From Streptacidiphilus albus JL83 (GTDB taxonomy: Bacteria > Actinomycetota > Actinomycetes > Streptomycetales > Streptomycetaceae): a stretch of 64,000 nucleotides of DNA. A program made the translations under genes and the position numbers. Below the pieces are notes generated by a model, which was not told the origin of the DNA, searched no databases, and saw nothing but the letters and a program-made list of their open reading frames with translations. Shown one piece after another: positions 20,549 through 32,300 of this stretch; the first letter of the stretch is position 1; the number at the start of each line of letters is the position of its first letter. The stretch lies in contig NZ_JQML01000001.1 in the NCBI RefSeq assembly GCF_000744705.1, forward strand, positions 7,512,017-7,576,016, written 5' to 3'.

Positions 20549-23500
20549 CTAGGCGTTCTGGCTCACCCGCCTCCGCAGTGTCGGCCGCACCTGCTCGACC
20601 GCACCGAGCCGCTCGGCCAGGCCGGCCACCGTCGGGAACTCGAAGAGCAGCCGGACCCCCAGGTCGAGGCCGAGCCCGGACCTGACGCGGTTCACCAGCC
20701 GGGTCGCCAGCAGGGAGTGTCCGCCCAGCTCGAAGAAGTTGTCGTCGATGCCCACCTCGGGGATCCCCAGCAGCTCGGCGAACACGGCGCAGAGCGCCTC
20801 CTCGCGCGGGCTGCGCGGCGCCCGGTGGGTCAGCAGGCCCGCGTAGTCGGGTGCCGGCAGCGCTCTGCGGTCCAACTTCCCGTTGGCGGTGACGGGCAGG
20901 CTGTCGACGGCGACGAAGGCGGCGGGCAGCATGAAGTCCGGCAGCCGGCCGGCCATGTGGCTGCGCAGCTCGGACGGGTGCGGCAGCTCGCTGCCCTCGA
21001 CCGGTACCGCGTAGGCCACCAGGCGTTTCTGTCCGGGCCCGTCCTCCAACGCCAGGACGGCTGCGGCGGCGACCGCCGGGTGCTGGGCGAGTACTGCCTG
21101 GATCTCACCGGGCTCGATCCGGATGCCCCGGATCTTCACCTGGTCGTCGACCCGGCCGAGGAACTCGATGTCCCCGTCCGGCAGCCGGCGCACCAGGTCG
21201 CCCGAGCGGTACATCCGCTCACCCGCGCCGCCGTACGGGTCGGCCACGAAGCGCTCGGCGGTCAGGCCGGCCCGGTTCAGGTAGCCGCGGGCCAGGCACG
21301 CGCCAGTCAGGTACAGCTCGCCCTGGACGCCGACCGGAACCGGGCGCAGCCCGCCGTCCAGGATGTACGTCCTGGTGTTCCAGATCGGTTGGCCGATCGG
21401 GGCGGTGGCCGTCGTCGGCCACCGCGCCGGGTCCGACGGCAGGGTGTAGGCCGTCACCACATGGGTCTCGGAGGGGCCGTAGTGGTTGTGCAGCAGCACG
21501 TCCGGCTGCCGCCGGTGGAACGCCCTGACCTCCTCGGTCAGCTGGAGGGCCTCGCCCGCCTGCATCACGTGGCGCAGTGCCGGGAGCCGGAGGGAGCGGG
21601 CGGCCGCGGCCTCGTACACCGCGTTCAGCACCAGGTCGGGAACGAACAGCTCGCCGATGCCCTGCTCGTCGACCCAGGCGGCCAGCTGCTGCGGGTCGAG
21701 CCGGGTCTCCTCGTCCGGGACGCAGATCGTCCGGCCGCCGAGCAGGGCGGAGAGCACCTCGTGTTCGGAGGCGTCGAAGCTGATGGCGCTGAACTGGGCG
21801 ACCCGCTCCCCCCGGGGGCCCCGGATCGCCTCGGCGTTCCAGCAGAGCAGGTTGACCAGGGCGAGCGAGGTCATCACGACGCCCTTGGGGCGCCCGGTCG
21901 AGCCCGAGGTGTAGATCACGTACGACGGCGTCATCGGCAGCAGCGGGGACACCAGCTCGTACGGCCCGAGCGCGGTCTCCGGCTGCGCCGCCACCTCGGC
22001 GGCTCCCTCGGGCGCGTCCCGCAGCAGGAGGGCGCACGGGGGGTCGGCCGGTGCGAACTCCCGGGTGGTGATCAGCAGCGCGGGCCCGGCGTCCGCCAGG
22101 ATGTAGGCGATCCGGTCGGCCGGGTAGGCGGGGTCGACCGGCAGGTACGCGGCGCCCGCCTTGAGCACGGCGAGCATCGCCACGATCAGGTCCGCGGAGC
22201 GCGGCAGCAGGACGGCGACGTAGCTCTCGGGCCCGATGCCCCGGGCGACCAGCGCGCGGGCCAGCCGGTTCGCCCGGGCGTGCAGCTGCGCGTAGTCGAG
22301 CCGGGTGTCTCCCGAGACGACGGCGCAGCGCCCGGGCGTCGAGACCGCGCGCGCCAGCAGCAGCTCCGGCAGGGTGGCGGACGGCAGCTCCCGTCCGGTG
22401 GCGTTCCACCCGGACAGGACCAGCTCGCGCTCGTCGGCGGTGAGCAGGTCGATCCCGGTGACCGGCCGGTCCGGCGCGGCCACGGCGGCCTGCAGGAGCC
22501 GGAGGAACCGGTCCAGGATCCGCTGCGCGCCGCCCTGGTCGAACAGGTCGGTCGCGTACTCCAGCGTGCCCTCGATCCCGGCGCAGCCGCCGGCCGTGCC
22601 GTTGGCGTCCCGGTACTGCTCGGTGAAGCTGAGCAGCAGGTCGAACTTGGCGGTGCCGGTGTCCGCTTCGGCCACCTCGACCTCCAGGCCGGGCATATCG
22701 AAGCGGTGGCCGCCGACTGCCTGCATCACCAGCATGACCTGGAACAGCGGGTGCCTGGCCAGGCTGCGGGCCGGGTTGACGGCCTCCACCACCTGGTCGA
22801 ACGGCAGGTCCTGATGCGAGAGCGCGGCCAGCACCGTCCTGCCCACCCGGCCGAGCAGTTCGCGGAAGGTGGGTGCGCCCGAGGTGTCGAAGCGCAGCGC
22901 GAGGGTGTTGACCAGGAAGCCGTTGAGATCGGCGAGCGCGTCGTCGGTGCGGCCGGCGGTGGCGCTGCCGGTCGGGATGTCGTCACTGCCGGAGAGCCTG
23001 CTGAGCAGCGCGGCGAGCGCGGCCTGGAGCACCATGAAGACGGTGCTGCCGGTCCGCTGGGCGAGCTGCTCGATCCCCTGGTGCAGCTGCGGGTCGATCC
23101 GCAGGGCGAGCCGCTCGCCCCGGTGGGTGGCCACGGCGGGCCGGGGGCGGTCGTAGGGCAGCGCGAGCTGCTCCGGGGCGTCCGCGAGCGCCCGGCGCCA
23201 GAAGGTCGTCTGTTCGGCGGCCAGGGAGGAGGAGTCGGCCGGATCGCCCAGCAGCTCCCGCTGCCACAGGGTGTAGTCCGCGTACTGCGCCGGCAAGGCC
23301 CGCCACTGCGGTGCCGTGCCCCGGCGCCGCGCCGCGTAGGCGGTGCCCAGGTCGCGTCCCAGCGGGCCCATCGACCAGCCGTCACTGGCGATGTGATGCA
23401 GGGTCAGCAGCAGCACGTGCTGCCTCTGGTCCACGGCGAACAGCTCCGCGCGCAGCGGCAGCTCCGTGGACAGGTCGAACGGCCTGCCTCCCGACTCGCG

Positions 23501-25618
23501 GACCAGGTCCGCGAGTTCACCGGCCAGGACGCTGCGGACCGGCAGCTCGACGGTCACCGCCTCCGCGTCGAGGACCAGTTGCACGGGCTCGCCGTCCACC
23601 TCGCGGAACACCGTCCGCAGAGCTTCGTGCCGGCCGACCAGGTCCCGCAGCGCGGCGCCCAGTGCCGCCCGGTCCAGCTCGCCCGAAAGGCGCAGCAGGA
23701 AGGGCAGGTTGTAGGTCGCCGACGGTCCCTGGAGGCGGTCCAGGAACCAGAGCCGACGCTGCGCGAACGACAGCGGCAGCTGCTGCGGACGCGCCATCGG
23801 GCGCAGCGCGGGACGCGCGGCACCCCGTTCGTCCAGCCGCTGGGCGAGTTCGGCCACCGTGGGGAACCGGAACAGGTCGGCGACCGCCAGCTCCACGCCG
23901 AGGGTCCGGCGAACCCGGCTGACCAGCAGGGTCGCCAGCAGCGACTGGCCGCCGTGCTCGAAGAAGCTGTCGTCGACGGTGACTTCGGGCAGCCCGAGGA
24001 CCTCGGCGAAGGCGGCGCACAGGCGCTCCTCGCGCTCGTTGCGCGGGGCGCGCCCGTGCGGGTCGGCGCCTGCGGCGGGGGCCGGCAGCGCCTTGCGGTC
24101 GAGCTTGCCGTTGGGCGTCAGCGGGAAGGCGTCCAGGGCGACGAACGCTGCCGGGACCAGATGGCTCGGCAGGCGTTCGCCCAGGTAGCCGGTGAGTTCG
24201 GCGGGGTCGGCGCCGCCGGTCGTGTAGCCGACCAGGCGCAGGCCGCCGACGGCTCCGGGCCGGGCCACCACCGCGGCCTGGGTGACCTTCGGGTGCCGCA
24301 GCAGGACGGCCTCGACCTCGCCGGGCTCGACCCGGAAGCCCCGGATCTTCACCTGGTCGTCGATGCGGCCGAGGTACTCCACCTCGCCGTCGGCGTTCCA
24401 GCGGGCGAGGTCGCCCGAGCGGTACATCCGCGAGCCCGCGGGACCGTGCGGATCCGCCACGAAGCGCTGGGCCGTGAGGTCGGGGCGGTTCCAGTAGCCG
24501 CGGGCGACCAGGGCGCCCGCGATGTACAGCTCGCCCCGCTCGCCGGCCGGCACCGGCTGCAGGTCGGCGTCCAGAACGCGGACCTGGACCCCGCTGATCG
24601 TGGAGCCGATCGGGACGGAGGCCGGCCAGTGCGCCGGATCGCCGTCCAGCGACTTGGTGGTGGCGAACGGGGCCTCCGCCGGTCCGTAGACGTTGTGCAG
24701 CCGGAAGGCCGAGCGGGCCGCCGCCGCGCGGATCCGTCCGTCGACGACCAGCGCCTCGCCGCCCTGCAGGATGTCCCGCAGGGACTCCAGGTCACTGCCC
24801 CGGTCCTCGGCGACCGCCAGCACCGTGTCGATGGCGGCGGCGCTGGCGTAGATCTCGTTGATTCCCCGCTCGTCGATCCAGTCGACGAACGCCGCCACGT
24901 CGCGCCGCAGTTCGTCGCTGGGCAGCACCAGCGTGCGGCCGGTCACCAGCGTCGCGAGGATCTCCTGGACGGAGAAGTCGAAGCCGATCGCGGTGAACTG
25001 GGCGGTGCGCCCGCCGGGCACCAGCGGCATGGCGGCCGCGTGCCACTCCAGCAGGTTGACCACGCCGCTGACCGGCATGGCAACGCCCTTGGGGGTCCCG
25101 GTGGAGCCCGAGGTGTAGACGACGTAGGCCGGGTTGGCGCCGCTGAGCGGCGCGACCCGGTCGGCGTCGGCCGGGTCGCCCGCCGGACGGCCCGCCACCG
25201 CCCGCCGCACGCCCGGATCGCCCAGGTCGACCGGGGCGGCCGAGCCCTCGCCCAGCAGCCCGTCGAGGTGGGGGCCGTCGGTGAGCACCCAGCCCGCCCG
25301 CGAGTCCCGGAGCAGGAACCCGAGCCGCTCCCGCGGATAGTCCAGATCCAGCGGCAGATAGGCGGCGCCCGTCTTGAGGACCGCCAGCAGCGCGACGACC
25401 AGGTGCTCCGAGCGCGGCAGGGCCAGGGCGACCACCCGTTCGGGGCCGACGCCCTGCGCGATCAGGTGGTGCGCCAGCCGGTTGGCCCGGCGGTTGAGCT
25501 CGGCGTAGTCGAGGACGGTGTCCTCGAACTCGACGGCGGCTGCGTGCGGGGTGCGCGCGGCCTGCGCCTCGAAGAGGCCGGCGGGTGTGCGCACGGATGC
25601 GGTCGGGGGTGGGTTCAC
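20549..25618 (-). CDS. Two-module NRPS, A-T-C-A-T, without thioesterase
   Basis: 1689 aa. Order: A1 about 1-520, T1 with serine 559 (GGQSLL), C2 about 610-1040 (HHIASDG, intact), A2 about 1060-1580, T2 with serine 1635. It ends shortly after the second carrier, so its chain must pass to another protein; the only NRPS in view that begins with a C domain is 29379-46034. Codes read by eye: A1 DFQYLGVFAK, with an unusual A5 motif (YGPAEAP) and pipecolate-like beginnings; A2 DAHFMAHVVK, close to proline codes of the form DVQxIAHVVK. The GTG start at 25618 overlaps the stop of the cyclodeaminase gene as GTGA, so the two are translationally coupled. This fits the cyclodeaminase making the imino acid loaded here, as lysine cyclodeaminase does for rapamycin and FK506. 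Substrate calls are tentative. Confidence 0.92.
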   Translation of the reverse strand: MNPPPTASVRTPAGLFEAQAARTPHAAAVEFEDTVLDYAELNRRANRLAHHLIAQGVGPERVVALALPRSEHLVVALLAVLKTGAAYLPLDLDYPRERLGFLLRDSRAGWVLTDGPHLDGLLGEGSAAPVDLGDPGVRRAVAGRPAGDPADADRVAPLSGANPAYVVYTSGSTGTPKGVAMPVSGVVNLLEWHAAAMPLVPGGRTAQFTAIGFDFSVQEILATLVTGRTLVLPSDELRRDVAAFVDWIDERGINEIYASAAAIDTVLAVAEDRGSDLESLRDILQGGEALVVDGRIRAAAARSAFRLHNVYGPAEAPFATTKSLDGDPAHWPASVPIGSTISGVQVRVLDADLQPVPAGERGELYIAGALVARGYWNRPDLTAQRFVADPHGPAGSRMYRSGDLARWNADGEVEYLGRIDDQVKIRGFRVEPGEVEAVLLRHPKVTQAAVVARPGAVGGLRLVGYTTGGADPAELTGYLGERLPSHLVPAAFVALDAFPLTPNGKLDRKALPAPAAGADPHGRAPRNEREERLCAAFAEVLGLPEVTVDDSFFEHGGQSLLATLLVSRVRRTLGVELAVADLFRFPTVAELAQRLDERGAARPALRPMARPQQLPLSFAQRRLWFLDRLQGPSATYNLPFLLRLSGELDRAALGAALRDLVGRHEALRTVFREVDGEPVQLVLDAEAVTVELPVRSVLAGELADLVRESGGRPFDLSTELPLRAELFAVDQRQHVLLLTLHHIASDGWSMGPLGRDLGTAYAARRRGTAPQWRALPAQYADYTLWQRELLGDPADSSSLAAEQTTFWRRALADAPEQLALPYDRPRPAVATHRGERLALRIDPQLHQGIEQLAQRTGSTVFMVLQAALAALLSRLSGSDDIPTGSATAGRTDDALADLNGFLVNTLALRFDTSGAPTFRELLGRVGRTVLAALSHQDLPFDQVVEAVNPARSLARHPLFQVMLVMQAVGGHRFDMPGLEVEVAEADTGTAKFDLLLSFTEQYRDANGTAGGCAGIEGTLEYATDLFDQGGAQRILDRFLRLLQAAVAAPDRPVTGIDLLTADERELVLSGWNATGRELPSATLPELLLARAVSTPGRCAVVSGDTRLDYAQLHARANRLARALVARGIGPESYVAVLLPRSADLIVAMLAVLKAGAAYLPVDPAYPADRIAYILADAGPALLITTREFAPADPPCALLLRDAPEGAAEVAAQPETALGPYELVSPLLPMTPSYVIYTSGSTGRPKGVVMTSLALVNLLCWNAEAIRGPRGERVAQFSAISFDASEHEVLSALLGGRTICVPDEETRLDPQQLAAWVDEQGIGELFVPDLVLNAVYEAAAARSLRLPALRHVMQAGEALQLTEEVRAFHRRQPDVLLHNHYGPSETHVVTAYTLPSDPARWPTTATAPIGQPIWNTRTYILDGGLRPVPVGVQGELYLTGACLARGYLNRAGLTAERFVADPYGGAGERMYRSGDLVRRLPDGDIEFLGRVDDQVKIRGIRIEPGEIQAVLAQHPAVAAAAVLALEDGPGQKRLVAYAVPVEGSELPHPSELRSHMAGRLPDFMLPAAFVAVDSLPVTANGKLDRRALPAPDYAGLLTHRAPRSPREEALCAVFAELLGIPEVGIDDNFFELGGHSLLATRLVNRVRSGLGLDLGVRLLFEFPTVAGLAERLGAVEQVRPTLRRRVSQNA

Positions 25619-26685
25619 GAGGTGTACTGCCCCACCAGTCGCGCCGAACCGGAGTGCGGCGAGTACGGGTCGATCGCGTTCGAGGGCCGGTACTCCAGGT
25701 CCACCCGGGTGCCGAGGCCCAGCTCGGTGGCGAACTCGACGAACACGTCGAGTGCCAGGTGGTCCTCCAGCGCTATGCCCGTCGAGTCGAACACCGTCAG
25801 CCGGCCGCGGGCATCGGCGACCGAGGCCGGGTCGGCCACCAACTGGGCGAGCGAGGGGCCGAGCTGATCGTGGGTGAGCCGCTGGCACTCGCCCTCGCGC
25901 AGCGCCTGCAGCGGGTGGTCCGGGCAGACCAGGGCGCGCTCCAGCAGGCTCCTGGGCAGTTCGGTCTTGCCGACCAGGTCGGCGCCGATGGCGTTGACGT
26001 GCAGGTGCTCCCGCACGTCGGTGTCCTGGAACACCGGACCCCGGCCGACCTCGATCGAGGTCGCGGTGGTGATGACGTCCGCCTGCCGGGCGATCTCCTC
26101 CGGGGTGGTGGCGCGGACGTCGAGGCCGAGGAAGGCGACCCGCTCGGCGAAGCTCGCCAGGTGCGCGGGGTCGGTGTCCCAGGCGAGCACCCGCTCCACC
26201 GGGAGGGTGAGGCTGAGCGCGTGCAGCTGGGTCACCGCCTGGGCGCCGGTGCCGATCATGCCGACGGTGCGGCTGTCGGGGTGCGCCAGGGCGCGGCTCG
26301 CCAGCGCGGACACCGCGCCGGTGCGGATCGCGGTGAGGACGATGCCGTCGCAGAGCACCGACAGGCAGCCGGTGATGTCGTCGTAGCGGGCGACCGTGCC
26401 GACGATGGTGGGCAGGCCGAAGCGGTCGGGGTTGGCCGGGCTGTACGCGACCGTCTTGATCGTGGTGCTGTCGCCGCCCACGCGGTGCGGCATCCATTCG
26501 ATGATCCCGGGCACCGGGTCGGGGCGCTCGAAGCCGTCCCGCAGCGGGGAGAGCTGGACGGTGCCGCGGTGGACCGCGGTGAAGCCCTCGGAAAGGCGCT
26601 CGATCATGCGGCGCATGAGGGCGTCGCGACCCACCTGCCCGATGATCCGGGCGATGTCGTCCTGCGCGATCAGTAGTGTGTTCAT
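25615..26685 (-). CDS. Ornithine/lysine cyclodeaminase family enzyme
   Basis: 356 aa, the usual length for the ornithine cyclodeaminase/mu-crystallin family. Visible motifs: IKTV with the substrate lysine, the NAD-binding loop IGTGAQA, and [15 protein letters not shown] with the catalytic aspartate. Members convert ornithine to proline or lysine to pipecolate with loss of ammonia; others (SbnB, VioB-like) act in diaminopropionate synthesis. No SbnA-type partner is seen in the window. The stop overlaps the GTG of the NRPS that starts with imino-acid-like A domains, so supply of pipecolate or proline is the favoured inference. The ATG has GAGGGGGAA upstream. It follows a 2-oxoglutarate oxygenase gene, 60 bp away. 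Confidence 0.88.
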   Translation of the reverse strand: MNTLLIAQDDIARIIGQVGRDALMRRMIERLSEGFTAVHRGTVQLSPLRDGFERPDPVPGIIEWMPHRVGGDSTTIKTVAYSPANPDRFGLPTIVGTVARYDDITGCLSVLCDGIVLTAIRTGAVSALASRALAHPDSRTVGMIGTGAQAVTQLHALSLTLPVERVLAWDTDPAHLASFAERVAFLGLDVRATTPEEIARQADVITTATSIEVGRGPVFQDTDVREHLHVNAIGADLVGKTELPRSLLERALVCPDHPLQALREGECQRLTHDQLGPSLAQLVADPASVADARGRLTVFDSTGIALEDHLALDVFVEFATELGLGTRVDLEYRPSNAIDPYSPHSGSARLVGQYTS

Positions 26686-26745
26686 CGAGTTCCCCCTCGG
26701 GAATTGCTGTGGGCTGTGCTCGACCCGTGCCGTGGTCCTGGGGAT

Positions 26746-27552
26746 TCAGGACCAGACGATCATTTCGCCGGACATGGTGATTCCTGCAAAGAACGAGAGG
26801 GTGATCCGGCGGCCGCCCTCGAAGTCCTGGACCTGGTGGAAGTTCCGGCAGTCGAAGAAGACGCCTTCGCCCGCCGCGGCCAGGACGGTGGCGCGGGGAG
26901 CGGAGTCCACCACTTCCGGCGCCCAGCCGTAGCCGTCGCGGCGGGTGTCGTCGGCCGGGATCCAGCGGTGTCGCCAGACGGTCAGCGCGCCGCCCCGGTC
27001 GGCCACGGTGATGTGGAGGTTGAAGGCGAGCTGGACGATGGGCCGGTCGTCGAAGCGGTCGGGGAACTCCCGCATCACCTCGTCGTAGTGGATCTTCGAA
27101 CCCGTGGTGAACTCCCGCAGGATTCCGACGTGCAGCGGCCGCCCCCCGATGCTGGCCGGCCGCACCGGAATGCCCAGCTCGCGCCGGAGCCGGGCCAGCA
27201 CGACGGCCGTCGGGTCAATGCCGCCGAAGATCTCCAGGGTGGCCTGCCGGGTCCGCTCCGACTTCTCCCAGTAGGCGTCCTCGACGCGTCCCTGGGTGTA
27301 GAAGTCGTACACGGCAGGGCCGAACTTGAGGATCGGCGGGTCGAGCCGCTGCTCGTCGTAGGGCTCGAAGTCGGTCTGTTCGATCCGGGCGACCAGGTCG
27401 GCCAGGTCGCCGGTCAGCAGGCCGGGCCAGCCGACGATGGCGCAGGTGCCGGCGGCGAGCTTCTGCAGGGCCTCGCCGAGCTCGCCGCCCGCGACCTGCA
27501 GCGGTTCGAACAATGCGTTGTCGACGACGCGGGTCGACTCCATCACGGGCAT
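26746..27552 (-). CDS. Fe(II)/2-oxoglutarate-dependent oxygenase
   Basis: 268 aa. The facial triad is visible as H155-Y-D157 and H239 (in NFHQV), with an arginine at 248 or 249 to bind 2-oxoglutarate. The intact HxD argues for hydroxylation rather than halogenation, since non-haem halogenases have HxA/G. It is distinct from the PhyH-type and Asp-beta-hydroxylase-type enzymes elsewhere in the window. It sits between the exporter and the cyclodeaminase, so hydroxylation of pipecolate or proline (as free amino acid) is a plausible job; this is inferred from position. An ATG 9 bases further in (27543) is an alternative start. Frame continuation upstream past 27552 runs antisense-like through the exporter gene and was discarded. 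Confidence 0.85.
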   Translation of the reverse strand: MPVMESTRVVDNALFEPLQVAGGELGEALQKLAAGTCAIVGWPGLLTGDLADLVARIEQTDFEPYDEQRLDPPILKFGPAVYDFYTQGRVEDAYWEKSERTRQATLEIFGGIDPTAVVLARLRRELGIPVRPASIGGRPLHVGILREFTTGSKIHYDEVMREFPDRFDDRPIVQLAFNLHITVADRGGALTVWRHRWIPADDTRRDGYGWAPEVVDSAPRATVLAAAGEGVFFDCRNFHQVQDFEGGRRITLSFFAGITMSGEMIVWS

Positions 27553-27599
27553 GGGTGTCCCTTGGTCCGAGGTCAGTGGAAAACTGCGAGTGCTGTCGG

Positions 27600-28889
27600 T
27601 CAGGCCGAGACGGGTTCCGGCTGCTGCTCCACCTGCGCGGCGGCGAGGGCCGCTTCGATCTCCCGGCTGGGCGCCATGACCGCCGTCAGCGCGGTGACCA
27701 CGAACAGCAGCGCGGCGCCGAAGACGAAGGGCGCGCGCAGTCCCACCGCGCTGCCCAGCCAGCCACCCATGGCGGCGCCGAGCGGCGCCGCTCCCAGCGA
27801 GCCCAGCCGCCGGGTGGCGGACACCCGGCCGGTCAGCTGCGCCGGCACGATGGCCATCGAGACCGAGGGGGCGATGACCATGGTGGCGGACATCGCGGTG
27901 CCGGTGAGGGCGAGTGCCACCGCCCCGAACACGGCGTTGGAGGAGAGCCCCAGGCCGAGCTGGGCGACACCCTCGACGGCGGCGGTGAAGATGAGTGCGC
28001 CGCCCGTGCCGAGCCGGGTGCCGATCGTGCGGGCCAGGCCCGCACCGGCCAGACCGCCGACGGCCTGCGCGGTGAGCAGCACACCGAAGCCGAACTTGCC
28101 GAGGTGCAGGCACTGGTGGGCGAAGAGGACGAGAACCGCCTCGCCGGCCATGAAGGCCACGTTGCCGATCATGAAGCGCAGGGTGGAGCTGAGCAGCACG
28201 CGGTTGCGCAGGACGAAGAGGGCTCCCTCCTTCGCTCCCCGCCACAGCGGGCCCTTCGCGGCGGTGGTGTCCACGGGCTGCTGGGGCAGGGTCCTGATGA
28301 AGAGCGCGCTGCCCACGTACGACAGCGCGTTGAGGACGTAGGGCACGGTGCGGGCGAGCGCGAAGAGCGCGCTGCCGAGCGGGGGGCCGATGAACTGCGA
28401 CAGCGTCGTCTGGGCCCCGAGGTTGCGGGCGAGCGCCCGCTGGATCAGGTCCACGTCGCCGTCGAGCAGCTGCCGCAGGTAGGCCGTCGACGCGGAGTCG
28501 AAGAAGATCTGGGCGGTGCCCAGGGAGAACGCGACGCCGATGAGGACCGGCAGGCTGATGTGCCACAGCAGCGCCGAGAGCGGCAGCAGCATGAGGGCGA
28601 GGGCCCGCACCAGGTCCGCGGTCATCATCGTCCGCCGGCGGTCCCAGCGGTCGACCAGTGCCCCGCCCAGCAGGCCGAACAGCAGCCAGGGGATGACGGC
28701 GGCGGAGGTGACCAGGCTCAGGGTGAACGGGTCCGTGGTCAGGCTGGCCGCCAGCAGCGGCAGCGCGGAGAGGTAGATGCCGTCGCCGAGGTAGGACACC
28801 CCGGACGCCAGCCACAGCCGGGTGAAGCTGGGCGGGAGGGACGCCGCGGTCTCTGCGTCGGTCTTCTTCTTGATCTTCAACCAGGCCAT
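27600..28889 (-). CDS. MFS exporter
   Basis: 429 aa, about 12 hydrophobic segments, with the MFS loop motif between segments 2 and 3 (GGALVDRWDRRRTMM). It resembles the MFS_3/EntS-like group of natural-product exporters. The N-terminus has a short basic stretch (KIKKKTD) before the first segment. It lies between mbtH and the 2-oxoglutarate oxygenase gene in the minus-strand operon, so export of the peptide and self-protection are likely roles. It is the only conventional drug exporter in the window; no ABC transporter is seen. Confidence 0.88.
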   Translation of the reverse strand: MAWLKIKKKTDAETAASLPPSFTRLWLASGVSYLGDGIYLSALPLLAASLTTDPFTLSLVTSAAVIPWLLFGLLGGALVDRWDRRRTMMTADLVRALALMLLPLSALLWHISLPVLIGVAFSLGTAQIFFDSASTAYLRQLLDGDVDLIQRALARNLGAQTTLSQFIGPPLGSALFALARTVPYVLNALSYVGSALFIRTLPQQPVDTTAAKGPLWRGAKEGALFVLRNRVLLSSTLRFMIGNVAFMAGEAVLVLFAHQCLHLGKFGFGVLLTAQAVGGLAGAGLARTIGTRLGTGGALIFTAAVEGVAQLGLGLSSNAVFGAVALALTGTAMSATMVIAPSVSMAIVPAQLTGRVSATRRLGSLGAAPLGAAMGGWLGSAVGLRAPFVFGAALLFVVTALTAVMAPSREIEAALAAAQVEQQPEPVSA

Positions 28890-28989
28890 GGGGGTTCTCT
28901 GTGACTCTCTTCGGGGTGGCTCCGGGCGGGGTTCCGCCGACGGCGACGAAGCGGACGGGCAGGCGGGTGAACCCGCCCCGGGGCCAGGG

Positions 28990-29205
28990 TCAGCGCGCCT
29001 GGTCCATCAGCGCGGCGAGGCTGCGCGGGCGCATGTCGGTCCAGGTCACATTGATGAAGTCGAGGCACTCGGTGCGCGCGGCGGGCCCGTGGGCGGTGCT
29101 CCAGCCGGCGGGCAGCTCGATCTGCTCGGGCCACAGCGAGTGCTGGTTCTCGTCGTTGACCAGCACCAGGTACGTGCCGTCCTCGTTCTCGAACGGGTTC
29201 GTCAT
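28990..29205 (-). CDS. MbtH-like protein
   Basis: 71 aa with the complete family signature: [28 protein letters not shown] and SL near the end. MbtH-like proteins bind adenylation domains and are needed for their folding or activity. It is the only copy in view and would have to serve the A domains of both assembly lines unless others lie outside. It follows the five-module NRPS after a 173-bp gap that holds two hairpins. Confidence 0.95.
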   Translation of the reverse strand: MTNPFENEDGTYLVLVNDENQHSLWPEQIELPAGWSTAHGPAARTECLDFINVTWTDMRPRSLAALMDQAR

Positions 29206-29228
29206 GGGGTGTCACTCCTCTTCCGGGC

Positions 29229-29247
29229 GGCCCGGGTCACCCGGGCC
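29229..29247 (-). terminator. Perfect 8-bp hairpin just upstream of mbtH
   Basis: GGCCCGGG and its complement flank a 3-base TCA loop, ending about 24 bp before the mbtH start on the minus strand. With the hairpin at 29280-29304 it forms a pair in the same gap. It could protect a processed mbtH transcript or tune its level. Confidence 0.5.
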
Positions 29248-29279
29248 TGGTTCGTGTGGGTGGTGCGGTGGGCGGGGCC

Positions 29280-29304
29280 GCCCCGGTCGGCGGGCGACCG
29301 GGGC
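29280..29304 (-). terminator. Perfect 10-bp hairpin between the five-module NRPS and mbtH
   Basis: Bases 29280-29289 pair perfectly with 29295-29304 around a 5-base loop, about 75 bp after the NRPS stop. There is no T run, so partial termination, attenuation or mRNA processing is as likely as full termination; the operon continues in the same direction. Confidence 0.6.
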
Positions 29305-29378
29305 AACCCCTGGTAGAACCCTGCGTCAGAGCCGAACCCGCAGGCAACGGGCCTGGTGTCGCAGGAAGTTGCATGACA

Positions 29379-32300
29379 TCAGTTGCCGCCGCGCAGCCGT
29401 TCGGCCAGCACCGACCCGATCCTCGCCAGCGGCGCGACCTGGGTCATCTCGTCGTGGGTGGAGTCCACCGGGTGCACGTCGAGGGCGCCCGCCAGATAGG
29501 GCTCCCACCGCTTCAGGCGGTCGGTGTGGAAGCCGGGCTCGGCGGTGGCGGAGAAGTACAGCACGTCGCCCTGGAACACCCCGAGCTCGGCGCTGCGCAG
29601 GAGGTTGCCGCCGTTCAGGTAGGCCTCGGCGAGCGCCGGGATCGCGCGCTCGCCCAGGCTCTCGGTCAGGATCCCGACCGCGACGGCATGCCGCTCCACG
29701 AACGCCGACAGCTGGGCCAGCGTGTCCGGGTCGTCCTGCTCCAGGCGGATCCCGGAGTCCTCCTCCCGGACCGGGTAGCTGTCCATCATCGACAGCGTCT
29801 CCACCCGCTCGCCCTCCTGCTGGAGCCGGACGGCGATCCCGTGGGCGATGACGCCGCCGAGCGACCAGCCGAGCAGGTGGTACGGGCCGTGCGGCTGGAC
29901 CGAACGGATCCGGTCGACGTAGTCGTCCACCACCTCCCCGTACCCGGCGGAGCTGCCCGGTTCGGTGAAGCTGCGGGCCTGGAGCCCGTAGACCGGGCGG
30001 TCGGGGTCGAGGTGGCGCAGCAGGCCCGCGTACACCCAGCTGATCCCCGAGACGGCGTGGACGCAGAAGAGCGGGGCCCGGGTGCCGCCGGCGCGCAGCG
30101 GCAGCAGGACCGCCAGCGCGTCCTCGCCGTCGGAGTCCGCCAGCTGCCCGGCGAACCCGGCGACCGTCGGGGCGGTGAACAGGGCCCTGATCGAGACCTG
30201 CACGCCGAGCACCTCGCGCACCCGGCTGATCAGCCGGGTGGCCAGCAGCGAGTGGCCGCCCAGCTCGAAGAAGTTGTCGTCGACGCCCACCTGCTCGACC
30301 CCGAGCACCTCGGCGAAGACCGAGCACAGCACCTCCTCGCGCGGCGAACGCGGCAACCGTCCCGCACTCACCGCCGCGAACTCCGGAGCGGGCAGCGCCC
30401 GGCGGTCCAGCTTCCCGTTCAGCGTCAACGGCAGTGCGTCCAGCACCACGAAGGCCGAGGGCACCATGTACTCCGGCACCCGCCCCCGGAGGAATCCGCG
30501 CAGCTCGGCGACGTCCGGCCGGACGCCGGCCCCGACGACGTAGGCGACCAGCCGCTTGTCACCCGGCCGGGCCTCCCGCACCACCGCCACGACCTGGGCC
30601 ACCGAGGCGTGCTCGGCCAGCACCGACTCGATCTCACCGAGCTCGATCCGGTAGCCGCGCACCTTCACCTGGTCGTCCGTCCGGCCGACGAAGTCGAGGA
30701 CGCCCTCGCGGGTCCAGCGCGCCAGGTCGCCCGTCCGGTACATCCGGACGCCGGGCCCGCCGAAGGGATCGGCGACGAACCGCTCCGCCGTCAGATCCGG
30801 CCGCCCGTGGTAGCCGCGGGCCAGCCCCGCACCCGCCAGGTACAGCTCGCCGAGCACGCCGGCCGGCACCGGCCGCAGCCCGGCGTCCAGCACGTAGGCG
30901 CGGACGTTGGACATCGGGCGCCCGATCGGCGGGACACCGTCGGCCTCCCCCTCCACCGCCCACGTGGTGCTGTACACCGTGGCCTCGGTCGGACCGTAGA
31001 TGTTCGCGATCCTCGCCTCCGGCAGGGCGCGCCGGATGCCCTGCACCGAACGGGCCGTCAGCGCCTCGCCGCACAGCGCCACCGTCCCGGCCACCGGCCA
31101 GGTCCCCGCCGCGCCGGCCGCCAGCACCTGCTCCAGCGCCGAGGGCACCGCACTGATCAGACTGCCCGACCAGGCGTCCACCGTTCCGTCCGCCAGCGCC
31201 AGCAGGTCCCTGACCACCTCGATGCTGCCGCCCGACACCAGCGGGGCGAACAGCTCGAACACCGACACGTCGAAGTTCAACGAGGTCGACGCCAGCACCC
31301 GGGAGAGCTCACCCGAGGCGAACTCCCGCGAGGCCCAGGACAGCAGGTTCACCACACTCGCCTGCTCGACCACCACCCCCTTGGGGCGCCCGGTCGAACC
31401 CGAGGTGTAGATCACGTAGGCCGGGCTGCTCGGCGAGAGCGCGGACAGCCGCTCCCGGTCGGACAGGTCCGACCCGTCTCCCACCGTCAGATCCAGCCCG
31501 TCGAGCAGCACCTTGGGCGCATCGACGCCGCCGGGCAGCGCCTCCGCCGCCCCGGCGCTGGTCAGCACCACCGCCGGCTGCGAGTCCCGGAGCAGGTAGC
31601 CGAGGCGGTCGGCGGGGTACGTCAGATCCACCGGCACGTACGCGGCGCCCGACTTCAGCACCGCGAGCAGGGCGACCAGCAGCTCCGCCGAGCGGGGCAG
31701 CGCCACCGCCACGAACCGTTCCGGACCGGCCCCGCAGGCCACCAGCCGCCGCGCCAGCCGGTTCGCCCGCGCGTTCAGCTCCGCGTAACTCAGCCGGACC
31801 TCCCCGCCGACCACGGCGGTCGCCCCGGGCGTCCGTGCCACCTGGGCCTCGAACATCTCCGGCACGGTCACCCCGGCCACCGGTCCTGCGGTGTCGTTCC
31901 AGCCCTCCAGCAGCCGGTGCCGCTCGGCTGCCTCCAGCACCTCGGCGGCGCCGATCGGCCGGTCCGGGTCGGCGGTCAGCGTGTCGAGCAGCCGGACGAA
32001 CCGCTGCGCGAAGTCCTGGACCGTGCTGCGGTCGAACAGGTCGACCGCGAAGTTGACGGCGCCGTCCAGGCTGGTCCCCGGTCCTGCGGCGTCCTGTTCC
32101 ATCAGCACGACCATCAGGTCGAACTTGGCCACGCCGGCGCCGCTCTCCTCGAAGTCCCGCACCTCCAGGCCCGGCATCGCGTACTCGGCCCGCTCGTTGT
32201 TCTGGAACACGAGCATGGTCTGGAACAGCGGGTGGCGGGCCAGCGACCGCGCCGGGTTGAGGAGTTCCACCAGCAGTTCGAACGGCAGGTCCTGGTGGTG

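Noticed and set aside
20396-25867. Very long open frame on the plus strand opposite the two-module NRPS
   Set aside because: It lies antisense to a gene with complete NRPS motifs; its translation is rich in Arg, Gln, Gly and Val without motifs, as expected for GC-driven shadow frames.
25615-26685. Diaminopropionate synthesis by an SbnA/SbnB-type pair
   Set aside because: Only the SbnB-like fold is present; no cysteine-synthase-like partner is visible and the neighbouring A domains look imino-acid-like.
26746-27552. Non-haem iron halogenase
   Set aside because: The acidic iron ligand is present (H-Y-D); SyrB2-type halogenases lack it.
26746-28815. Fusion of the 2-oxoglutarate oxygenase with upstream sequence in the same frame
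   Set aside because: The upstream part overlaps the MFS exporter in another frame and has no motif; the oxygenase has its own start at 27552.
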